Origin: JAWXUD01 sp044432945
GTDB lineage: Bacteria; Cyanobacteriota; Vampirovibrionia; Gastranaerophilales; Gastranaerophilaceae
Direction: 5' to 3'
Assembly (NCBI GenBank): GCA_044432945.1
Contig: JAWXUD010000053.1
Span: 1 to 5,382, forward strand
DNA length: 5,382 nucleotides
Shown here in pieces: positions 1 to 5,050 of this stretch (its first letter is position 1; every line of letters starts with the position of its first letter). The notes beneath the pieces were generated by a model. It was not told the origin of the DNA, ran no database searches, and was given only the letters and a program-made list of their open reading frames with translations. A program made the position numbers and the translations under genes.

Positions 1-24
1 AGAAGTGTAGAAACTACAATATAA
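1..24 (+). CDS. possible C-terminal tail of an upstream gene (partial)
   Basis: Frame 1 is open from the window edge and reads R-S-V-E-T-T-I before a TAA at 22-24. A G/C-rich hairpin follows a few bases later, which is where the end of a gene would be expected. Seven codons cannot prove coding, and frame 3 is also open for a short way, so this is only a pointer that a + strand gene may end here. No function can be suggested. Confidence 0.2.
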   Translation, partial: RSVETTI

Positions 25-48
25 AAAAAAGGGGGCGTTTGCCCCCTT
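23..48. terminator. G/C hairpin flanked by an A8 tract, probable terminator
   Basis: GGGGGC (31-36) and GCCCCC (41-46) form a 6-bp stem around a GTTT loop. Two A-T pairs (29-30 with 47-48) extend it to 8 bp. Eight A residues (23-30) lie on its left, so read on the minus strand it is a classical intrinsic terminator with T8 after the stem. Read on the + strand only two T residues follow. It could end a + strand gene stopping at 24, but the T-tract fits a transcript coming from the right. No minus-strand gene lies between here and the VOC gene at 4617, so the template of such a transcript is unexplained. Confidence 0.55.
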
Positions 49-192
49 GGAATTAAGAATAGCTGGAAGTATGAAAAAGATTTAATTATATTTAAGTCTT
101 TTTCTAAGCTTTCTTCAATTAGTCGATTTGCTTATATTTGAGATTAGCCACCTGGCTAATTTAAATTACTTATAAATAAATTTTTATCCTAC
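49..192. other. non-coding stretch with inverted repeats, candidate structured RNA
   Basis: No credible ORF is present. Two good hairpins are visible. In the first, 73-85 pairs with 92-104: 13 bp including one U-G pair, with a 6-base loop. It is flanked by weaker GAAG/CTTC (66-69 with 113-116) and AATT/AATT pairings. In the second, 141-149 pairs with 154-162: ATTAGCC/GGCTAAT core, loop ACCT, one G-U pair. The orientation is undecided. The terminator at 23-48 has its T-tract on the minus strand, and a minus-strand TATAGT box lies at 196-191. The wobble pairs in both hairpins, however, form only in a + strand RNA. The stretch resembles no tRNA, tmRNA or SRP RNA that I know. Confidence 0.3.
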
Positions 193-297
193 TATAAAAA
201 CCCGCAAACTATTGCAATAAGTGTATAAAAGGCACTTTATCGTTTAACCCCGATACAACAAGGGTTTGCCATGCTTAACAAAACTTCACCAAAAGGG
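193..297. other. intergenic region with further short inverted repeats
   Basis: No gene is supported. Visible elements are a 10-bp perfect palindrome TATTGCAATA (210-219), a short stem AAGTG/CACTT (219-223 with 233-237), AACCC/GGGTT (246-250 with 262-266), and a long-range GCAAAC/GTTTGC match (204-209 with 264-269). Some of these pairings exclude each other. They may be chance in AT-rich DNA or part of a regulatory region for the gene at 385. Confidence 0.2.
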
Positions 298-326
298 TTG
301 ACAAATAAAATCAAATAGTATATAGT
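298..326 (+). promoter_or_regulatory. sigma70-type promoter of the 93-aa orphan gene
   Basis: A perfect -35 hexamer TTGACA (298-303) is followed by a 17-base spacer and a -10 hexamer TATAGT (321-326). This is the best promoter match in the window. Transcription would start near 333, giving a leader of about 52 bases before the ATG at 385. Confidence 0.75.
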
Positions 327-340
327 GATTGTATCAGATG

Positions 341-359
341 AAGTGTTAAACGAACACTT
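341..359 (+). promoter_or_regulatory. leader hairpin / inverted repeat
   Basis: AAGTGTT (341-347) and AACACTT (353-359) are perfect inverted repeats around a 5-base spacer. They lie only a few bases after the predicted transcription start and 12 bases before the ribosome binding site. As RNA this would be a 5'-terminal stem-loop, which often protects an mRNA. As DNA it could be an operator just downstream of +1. The sequence alone does not decide between these. Confidence 0.4.
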
Positions 360-384
360 AATGAAAACCTCAAGGAGGAAAGAT

Positions 385-666
385 ATGAGAATTAATCCTA
401 TAACAACAAACAAAGCAACACAAATCACTTTTGGTGATAATAATATAAATGACACTATTCCAAGCAATGCTATTTTGTCTTTACAAAATCCAAATGCAAA
501 AATAAATTTTGAACACGATTTTGAACAAACTCAAAAAGCAGATATGGTTCAAAGCAATTTTTTCAGTGCGTTAGCTCATAAAGCAGTCAGAGCGTACAAA
601 ACTTTGACAGCTCCTGTTGAAACTCGTTTTGATACAGCTGAAAACCACATCATGTATATGGCGTAG
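385..666 (+). CDS. hypothetical protein, 93 aa, own transcription unit
   Basis: I do not recognise the product. The start is set by an excellent ribosome binding site, AAGGAGG (372-378), 6 bases before the ATG at 385. In-frame starts further upstream (GTG 325, inside the -10 box, and ATG 361) have no such site, so they are rejected. The protein is soluble-looking, with no signal peptide or membrane segment. It starts M-R-I-N-P-I with T-F-G at residues 15-17, followed by an Asn-rich stretch (about 19-41). A probable amphipathic helix covers about residues 43-75, and the end is short and polar. The strong promoter, leader hairpin and dedicated terminator show that it is expressed alone, probably at a high level. 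The short M-[KR]-[IV]-N-x-I start resembles many uncharacterised proteins of gut Melainabacteria. That resemblance is recalled, not searched. Confidence 0.75.
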   Translation: MRINPITTNKATQITFGDNNINDTIPSNAILSLQNPNAKINFEHDFEQTQKADMVQSNFFSALAHKAVRAYKTLTAPVETRFDTAENHIMYMA

Positions 667-755
667 GTCGAGATATAGATAAGACTTAAAAGATATACAT
701 TTACACTAGTTTACCCCTTACATAAATCGAAAATAAATAATCTTTTCATATTTAT

Positions 756-784
756 AAAGCTCTTTGAAAAAAGAGCTTTTTTTT
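756..784 (+). terminator. rho-independent terminator after the 93-aa gene
   Basis: A perfect 10-bp stem (756-765 with 770-779) closes a GAAA tetraloop and runs into eight T residues (777-784). It ends the unit that starts at the promoter at 298, leaving a 3' untranslated region of about 90 bases in which I see no gene. The A-run on the left arm is too short to suggest strong function on the minus strand. Confidence 0.85.
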
Positions 785-830
785 GCAACAAAGCTGATAA
801 ATGTTATTGAAGTTTACAAAATTTAACTTA

Positions 831-867
831 TTTACATTATTTCACTCTGCTTGTATTATATTATAAT
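831..867 (+). promoter_or_regulatory. promoter of the murA operon
   Basis: TTTACA (831-836), a 17-base spacer and TATTAT (854-859) form a good sigma70-type promoter. A perfect TATAAT lies at 862-867 but has only a poor -35 partner. The two -10 boxes form a 15-base inverted repeat centred on 861 (TATTATA-T-TATAATA). The start of transcription would fall at about 866 or 874, giving a leader of only 18-26 bases. Confidence 0.55.
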
Positions 868-891
868 AAGCATATATTGTATTAAGGATAG

Positions 892-2229
892 ATGAAATTG
901 ACTGAAAAATTTATAATAAAAGGTGGAACTGCTCTAAAGGGCGAGGTTTCTATTGGTGGGGCAAAAAACTCTGTATTAAAGCTTATGGCGGCGGCGTTGT
1001 TGGCGAAAGGCGAAACGATTATTTATAATGTGCCAGAATTGACTGATGTTGAGATTATGTTGAATGTCATAGGTCAGTTGGGTGCAAGAGTTTCGTATAA
1101 CAAGCTTGAAAAATATGTTACTATTGATGCAACAAATTTGACTAGCGTAACTGCGAAATATGAATTGGTTAGTAAAATGCGAGCTTCTTTTATTGTTTTA
1201 GGTGCTTTGGTTTCTCGTTGTAAAGAGGCTATTGTCGCACTTCCTGGCGGGTGTGCAATTGGTGAAAGAAGGGTTGATTTTCACATTAAAGGTTTGGAGG
1301 CACTTGGTGCTAAGATAAAAATTGAAAACGGTTATGTGCATGCAAAAGCGTCAAAACTTGTGGGTTCAGATATTTATTTGGATATCCCATCGGTTGGTGC
1401 GACTGAGAATTTGATGTTGGCTGCGGTTTTGGCTGAGGGTTCGACAAAAATTCAAAACGCTGCTCAAGAGCCAGAAATCGTTGATTTAGCTAACTTTTTG
1501 AACACAATGGGTGCTGATATCATTGGTGCTGGAACTTCTGAATTAATTATTAACGGGGTTAAGGCTGATAAATTGCACAGCATAGAGTATACAACTATTC
1601 CAGATAGGATTGAGGCGGGAACTTTCATGTCTGCTATTGTTGCGACAAAGGGTAAAGCGATTATCAAAAATGTTTTTCCTGCACATTTGACATTTTTTAC
1701 TGATAAACTTTTGAAAATGGGTGCTAATATAAAACTTGTTGATCCAACTTCATTAGAGGTTAGTTGTAAAAATCGTTTAAACTCAATAAATTTTGTCACT
1801 CAACCATATCCTGGGTTTCCGACAGATTTGCAATCGATGGCTATGGCTTTATTGACTACTGCGAATGGTGTAGGGATTATAACAGAAAGTCTTTATGAAA
1901 ATCGTTTTATGCAGGTATCAGAGTTACGCCGTATGGGTGCTGATATTCATCAGGATAGAAATCATGCTATAATCAAAGGGGTTAAAAAGCTTACTGGTGC
2001 AACGTTATCGGCTAGTGATTTGAGAGCTGGTGCGTCTTTGGTTGTTGCTTCGTTGATGGCTGATGGTACTTCTACTATCGAAAAATTACATCATATAGAT
2101 AGAGGATACGAAAATTTTGAAAATAAGTTAAGATTGTTAGGAGGCAAAATTGAAAGAGTACAAGAACAAGCCTCAGAAGAGTTTAAGTTGAACCTATCGG
2201 AGGGCTTACAAAATGAATCCTACCTATAA
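892..2229 (+). CDS. murA: UDP-N-acetylglucosamine 1-carboxyvinyltransferase (MurA)
   Basis: MurA transfers the enolpyruvyl group of phosphoenolpyruvate to UDP-GlcNAc in the cytoplasm, the first committed step of peptidoglycan synthesis. The two-domain EPSP-synthase-like fold is recognisable throughout. Key sites line up with E. coli MurA: G-G-A-K-N with Lys25 (Lys22 there), L-P-G-G-C-A-I-G with catalytic Cys121 (Cys115), E-A-G-T-F at 241-245, P-G-F-P-T-D with Asp312 (Asp305) and H-I-D-R-G-Y-E with Arg404 (Arg397). Because Cys is kept and not replaced by Asp, the enzyme should be fosfomycin-sensitive in principle. It is 445 aa against about 419 in E. coli, the excess being mainly a C-terminal tail of about 20 residues after I-E-R-V. 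The ATG at 892 follows AAGGA (884-888) by only 3 bases. A TTG at 898 would be better spaced, but either start keeps the whole domain. The gene overlaps the next by 17 bases and leads its operon. Confidence 0.97.
   Translation: MKLTEKFIIKGGTALKGEVSIGGAKNSVLKLMAAALLAKGETIIYNVPELTDVEIMLNVIGQLGARVSYNKLEKYVTIDATNLTSVTAKYELVSKMRASFIVLGALVSRCKEAIVALPGGCAIGERRVDFHIKGLEALGAKIKIENGYVHAKASKLVGSDIYLDIPSVGATENLMLAAVLAEGSTKIQNAAQEPEIVDLANFLNTMGADIIGAGTSELIINGVKADKLHSIEYTTIPDRIEAGTFMSAIVATKGKAIIKNVFPAHLTFFTDKLLKMGANIKLVDPTSLEVSCKNRLNSINFVTQPYPGFPTDLQSMAMALLTTANGVGIITESLYENRFMQVSELRRMGADIHQDRNHAIIKGVKKLTGATLSASDLRAGASLVVASLMADGTSTIEKLHHIDRGYENFENKLRLLGGKIERVQEQASEEFKLNLSEGLQNESYL
2199..2204 (+). promoter_or_regulatory. 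ribosome binding site inside the end of murA
   Basis: GGAGGG lies 8 bases before the ATG at 2213 and within the last codons of murA. It fixes the start of the next gene and places its translation initiation under ribosomes finishing murA, which is the usual arrangement for translational coupling. Confidence 0.7.
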
Positions 2230-2572
2230 ACGTTGGTATGACCATGATCCATTATTGCTTGAAGTAATTGAACTTTTGAAAAATTATCAAGTTGAATTGA
2301 AAGCACAGGCAGAAATCTTTTTGCAAAAAATTGAAGAAAAAGTTTCGAAAGAAACAATCGATAAATTTTATGCGATGGTTAAACCAGTAAATGCGAACAA
2401 TCGTTGGTATGATAAAGATCCAGTTATTTCTAGAACAGTTGAAATCTTGAGAATTGTGCCACCTGAGGCTCAGAAAATATGCGCTCAAAACTTTATCAGA
2501 ACGCTTAAAGAGATGGGGATTGAATATCAAAGTCCAAATCAAGATGAAAATTCTGTCAAGGTAGAAGAATAA
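2213..2572 (+). CDS. hypothetical protein with two RWYDxDP modules, 119 aa
   Basis: I cannot assign a function. The protein contains an internal duplication: R-W-Y-D-H-D-P at residues 7-13 and R-W-Y-D-K-D-P at 64-70, exactly 57 residues (171 bases) apart. Each is followed by a matching pattern with V/I-E-x-L-[KR] (Glu20/Glu77) and then a predicted amphipathic helix rich in Glu, Gln and Lys. The linker (about 44-60) and acidic C-terminus (106-119) are polar. There is no signal peptide, membrane segment or Cys cluster, so it is probably a small cytoplasmic helical protein, perhaps a binding or adaptor protein. The start is set by GGAGGG at 2199-2204. It overlaps murA by 17 bases and shares its terminator, so it should be made together with MurA. 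A role linked to cell-wall synthesis is an inference from this position only. Confidence 0.85.
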   Translation: MNPTYKRWYDHDPLLLEVIELLKNYQVELKAQAEIFLQKIEEKVSKETIDKFYAMVKPVNANNRWYDKDPVISRTVEILRIVPPEAQKICAQNFIRTLKEMGIEYQSPNQDENSVKVEE

Positions 2573-2595
2573 TTTATAAAATATAATATAAAATT

Positions 2596-2631
2596 AAAAA
2601 AATCTCTTGTTATAAGCGAGGGATTTTTTTT
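2596..2631 (+). terminator. rho-independent terminator of the murA operon
   Basis: An A-run (2596-2602) and the core 2603-2609 pair with 2617-2623 and a T-run (2624-2631). This gives about 14 bp with two U-G pairs around a 7-base loop, followed by T8. The wobble pairs favour function on the + strand. It lies 24 bases after the stop of the RWYD protein gene. Confidence 0.75.
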
Positions 2632-2655
2632 GTGTAAAAAATTGTATAAGAGTTG

Positions 2656-2717
2656 GTTAAAAATTTTGCAAAAAATTCTGTTAAAAAGTTTGACTTTGGC
2701 ATAAAAAAAATTAAATA
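2656..2717 (+). promoter_or_regulatory. possible distal promoter with GTTAAAAA repeats
   Basis: GTTAAAAA occurs at 2656-2663 and again at 2680-2687. TTGACT (2690-2695) could be a -35 element, but its best -10 partner, TAAATA (2712-2717, 16-base spacer), is weak. It could serve as a secondary promoter of the TPR gene. Confidence 0.25.
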
Positions 2718-2722
2718 AATGA

Positions 2723-2793
2723 GGTAGATTTCATTCATAAGTATGAGTGAAATTTGGTAGATTTAGTGTATATTTATAATGACTTGGGTAGAT
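2723..2793 (+). promoter_or_regulatory. control region with three GGTAGAT repeats and a palindrome
   Basis: GGTAGATTT occurs at 2723-2731 and 2756-2764, and GGTAGATAT at 2787-2795. The copies are 33 and 31 bases apart, about three helical turns. Between copies one and two lies an imperfect inverted repeat (2728-2739 with 2742-2753, 12 bp with one mismatch or wobble). A TATAAT box (2775-2780) lies between copies two and three. Its best -35 is a poor TTTGGT (2753-2758, 16-base spacer), which overlaps repeat two. The third repeat would sit at the transcription start. A weak -35 overlapped by a repeat suggests regulated transcription of the TPR gene. Confidence 0.45.
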
Positions 2794-2803
2794 ATAATTA
2801 AGG

Positions 2804-4540
2804 GTGAAGTATTTGTTAAACGGGATAGTAAAACGACCATATCAACAAAATAGCAAGGAATCTGTTAAGAAAAAGCAGGACGAAGAAAAAACCTCGTCTG
2901 CAGGTAAGGAAGAACAGAACAACCCTGACTCCAAGAGTAAGGGGCTTCAATACGCTGAAGAGAGTAAGCCTACTTATTCTCCTGATTATTTGAACTCTCA
3001 AAAAAATAGTGATAGTCAATTTGATTGGCGTCAAATGCGTTCTCAAATTCAGTCACAAATGTATACGCAACGTAGTGTTCCTAGAGCTTCTAGCAAAGTT
3101 GTCACAAAAACGCCTGTTAGAGATTTACCAAACAATTCTTCTAGCACAAATGGAACAACAACTAGAGCAAATAATATCGTAGGTAATACGGCTGTTAGCG
3201 GTAATGTTAGTGCAAATACCAATGTCGGCGTAAGCAGAACGAATGCTACTTCACTTAGTAGTGTTTCGTCAGCATCAGTTTCTCCAATGAGCCAAACTGC
3301 GAGTTCAGCGGTCAATTCAGCGACTAGCTCAACCGTGCAGAAAAGAAGTTCTGAAATAAATATTGCTCAAATTTTAAAAGATTTTAATAATACAGCGATA
3401 GCAATCGGTACGCCTGACGCTTTAAAAGAAGAAGTTGGTGGATACGTTGCATTAATCGAGGCACAAGTTAATAAAGATGAGCCGAATGTTAGTATTATCA
3501 AATCAAATCTTAAAAATGCATCATCGTTGTTAGACGGCTATATTTCTCAAACGCTTAATAAAGAGTCAAAAGTTGTTGAAAATTGGGTAGATGCTTTATT
3601 TTTACAAAAAGTTGATTTTAAATATAATGAAGAAGATGTTAATAAACAGTTTTTGGTAAAGTTTCCAGAAGGAACAATCCAGCAAGAGGAGAAAGCAGAA
3701 GCTAAATTAACTGTTGATGACACTATTGTTGAACCGATAGAGCAAGAAATTCAATCAGATAATAAGATTACGAGTTTAATTCCTCAAGATAAGGAATTGA
3801 AGTCATTATTTATCCAGTCAAAAAAATTGGCTTATGCGAACGAGCCTAAGCGTGCAATTGCGACTTTTGAACAAGCTTTAATTAGAGCGGAAGAAGTTGA
3901 GGATATAGAAACTCAATCAAAAATCTTTTATGAAGTAGGTAGGATTTATGATGATAACAACCATTTGCCACAAGCTTTAAAAAGTTATAATGAGTCTTTG
4001 CAAAATACAAGCGATAATAATTTGAAAACAAAAGCTCATTATTCAATGGCTCAAATTTATGATGAGGCTAATCAGATTACGCCAGCACTAGACCATTATT
4101 TTAGTTCGATTTCTTATGCAGGTGAGGCTGAAAACCTTACGGCTCAATCAGCTTCGTTAACTAAAATGGGTAACATTTATACAGATATGTATGACCAACA
4201 GGCAATGGATTATTATTCAATCGCAGAGGATTTGTCAGCTCAAACTGATAATAGCAAGGTTAAAGGATTTGTTGCCGAATCTCAAGGAAATGCTTATGAG
4301 GTTTTTGGAGAACCACAAGAGGCATTGAGAGCTTATTCAGGTGCGGTTAAAAATTATGTAGAGGCTGAATCACCGTTGAAAGTCGCTCAAAATTATTCAA
4401 AAGCAAGTGATTTGATGAAAGAATATGGCAATGATGCTAAAGCAAAAGGTTTGTTAGAAAAAGCATTAGGGTTTGCAAGACAAACAGATGATGTGAATTT
4501 TATGAACGAGATTAATGAAAAATTAGTTCAATACGCATAG
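2804..4540 (+). CDS. TPR-repeat protein with Ser/Asn-rich N-terminal region
   Basis: The specific role is unknown; TPR proteins usually act as protein-binding scaffolds. Residues 1-110 are polar and rich in Lys, Gln and Ser. Residues 110-180 are a Ser/Thr/Asn/Val low-complexity linker. Residues about 184-290 look like a folded helical domain that I do not recognise (I-A-Q-I-L-K-D-F near 187-194, N-W-V-D-A-L-F at 260-266). An acidic linker covers about 291-325. Roughly six TPR-like helix pairs follow from about 334 to 565, with motifs such as A-I-A-T-F-E-Q-A-L (351-359), A-L-K-S-Y-N-E-S-L (391-399) and A-L-R-A-Y-S-G-A-V (507-515). There is no signal peptide or membrane span, so it is probably cytoplasmic. 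The GTG at 2804 abuts the AAGGG motif (2800-2804), so it is poorly spaced. An in-frame TTG at 2813, 8 bases after that motif, may be the true start and costs only three residues. Four in-frame stops in a row (TAG, TGA, TAA, TAA at 4538-4549) end the gene. Confidence 0.88.
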   Translation: MKYLLNGIVKRPYQQNSKESVKKKQDEEKTSSAGKEEQNNPDSKSKGLQYAEESKPTYSPDYLNSQKNSDSQFDWRQMRSQIQSQMYTQRSVPRASSKVVTKTPVRDLPNNSSSTNGTTTRANNIVGNTAVSGNVSANTNVGVSRTNATSLSSVSSASVSPMSQTASSAVNSATSSTVQKRSSEINIAQILKDFNNTAIAIGTPDALKEEVGGYVALIEAQVNKDEPNVSIIKSNLKNASSLLDGYISQTLNKESKVVENWVDALFLQKVDFKYNEEDVNKQFLVKFPEGTIQQEEKAEAKLTVDDTIVEPIEQEIQSDNKITSLIPQDKELKSLFIQSKKLAYANEPKRAIATFEQALIRAEEVEDIETQSKIFYEVGRIYDDNNHLPQALKSYNESLQNTSDNNLKTKAHYSMAQIYDEANQITPALDHYFSSISYAGEAENLTAQSASLTKMGNIYTDMYDQQAMDYYSIAEDLSAQTDNSKVKGFVAESQGNAYEVFGEPQEALRAYSGAVKNYVEAESPLKVAQNYSKASDLMKEYGNDAKAKGLLEKALGFARQTDDVNFMNEINEKLVQYA

Positions 4541-4552
4541 TGATAATAAAAG

Positions 4553-4592
4553 AATAAGAGGCGGTTTTGCTTTAGCAAAACCGCCTCTTATT
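4553..4592. terminator. bidirectional terminator between convergent genes
   Basis: A perfect 18-bp stem (4553-4570 with 4575-4592) surrounds a TTTA loop, with a G/C-rich core at the middle and A/T ends. It lies 12 bases after the TPR gene stop and 24 bases from the stop of the opposing VOC gene, so one hairpin can serve both. Neither side has a long T-tract, but the stem is the strongest in the window. Confidence 0.7.
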
Positions 4593-4616
4593 AATTAAAT
4601 ATTGCCTGACCATCAA

Positions 4617-4994
4617 TTATTTTTTAGACATAATCTCTATTTCGTTGCCATCAGGGTCTTTTAAAAATGCGACTTGCATATTAACTTCAGGCATGAAAAA
4701 TGGTTCATAGATGTATTCGTAGCCCATTGTTTTCATTTTGTTAGAAAATTCTTCCATTGAATTCGTTTCAAAAGCGAAATGTCCAAACGCATCTCCATTA
4801 GTATAATTCTCTTTTGACATCTCATCGTTGTGCGTCAATTCGATTTGAGTTTGACCATCTTCATCACACAAATAATATAATGTACAATCATCTAATCTTA
4901 TCTGTCCTGCTTGGTTTAAATCTAATAATTCGCTGTAGAATTTTAGTGAAGCCTCTATATTTTTCACTCTAATCATCGCATGCATAAATTTCAT
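4617..4994 (-). CDS. gloA: glyoxalase I-like VOC family metalloenzyme
   Basis: This is probably lactoylglutathione lyase or a close VOC relative, which isomerises the thiol hemiacetal of methylglyoxal in the cytoplasm. At 125 aa it is slightly shorter than E. coli GloA (135). All four metal ligands of that enzyme have counterparts: His5 (M-H-A-M-I-R-V), Glu52 (Q-I-E-L-T-H-N), His72 (F-G-H-F-A-F) and Glu120 (D-P-D-G-N-E-I-E-I). Arg9 and Asn56 match further conserved GloA positions. The ATG at 4994 is preceded, 8 bases away, by a strong GGAG site (5006-5003 on the minus strand). The gene lies 56 bases downstream of another minus-strand gene and converges on the TPR gene. The true thiol cofactor cannot be read from the sequence, and many anaerobes lack glutathione, so another VOC activity is possible. 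The family assignment is secure; the symbol is tentative. Confidence 0.85.
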   Translation of the reverse strand: MKFMHAMIRVKNIEASLKFYSELLDLNQAGQIRLDDCTLYYLCDEDGQTQIELTHNDEMSKENYTNGDAFGHFAFETNSMEEFSNKMKTMGYEYIYEPFFMPEVNMQVAFLKDPDGNEIEIMSKK

Positions 4995-5015
4995 ATAAAA
5001 ATCTCCTTTTAAAAA

Positions 5016-5044
5016 ATTTTAAATAAATATTATGATAAAGTCAA
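5016..5044 (-). promoter_or_regulatory. possible promoter of the VOC gene
   Basis: On the minus strand TTGACT (5044-5039), a 17-base spacer and TAAAAT (5021-5016) make a reasonable sigma70-type match. Transcription would start near 5009, leaving a very short leader of about 15 bases that only just includes the ribosome binding site. No terminator separates this gene from its upstream neighbour, so read-through from that gene is an alternative. Confidence 0.35.
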
Positions 5045-5050
5045 ATATAA

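Noticed and set aside
200..270. tRNA- or riboswitch-like folding between 200 and 270
   Set aside because: No T-loop consensus or cloverleaf spacing is present, some of the pairings exclude each other, and no known riboswitch core motif is visible.
271..318. Short + strand ORF of about 15 codons starting at ATG 271
   Set aside because: There is no ribosome binding site, and it overlaps the -35 and spacer of the promoter at 298-326.
237..467. Minus-strand open frame with a hydrophobic, membrane-like translation
   Set aside because: It overlaps the promoter, leader and first 80 bases of the well-supported + strand gene at 385 and has no ribosome binding site. The hydrophobicity is what antisense of AT-rich DNA gives.
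801..866. Short + strand ORF of about 21 codons before murA
   Set aside because: There is no ribosome binding site, it runs through the murA promoter, and its Phe/Leu-rich translation is what random AT-rich sequence gives.
1464..1799. Minus-strand open frame inside murA
   Set aside because: It lies wholly within conserved MurA coding sequence and has no independent signals.
2252..2542. Minus-strand open frame opposite the RWYD protein gene
   Set aside because: The Phe/Ile/Asn-rich translation mirrors the Lys/Glu-rich sense strand. The + strand has a ribosome binding site and a repeated protein motif; this frame has neither.
2694..2715. TTTGGCA resembling part of a sigma54 promoter
   Set aside because: The required GC of the -12 element is missing at the right distance; an A-run occupies that position.
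2816..3315. Two minus-strand open frames opposite the N-terminal half of the TPR gene
   Set aside because: They are shadows of the low-complexity Ser/Thr/Asn/Lys-rich region. They have no start signals, and their Val/Leu/Thr-rich composition follows from the complement.
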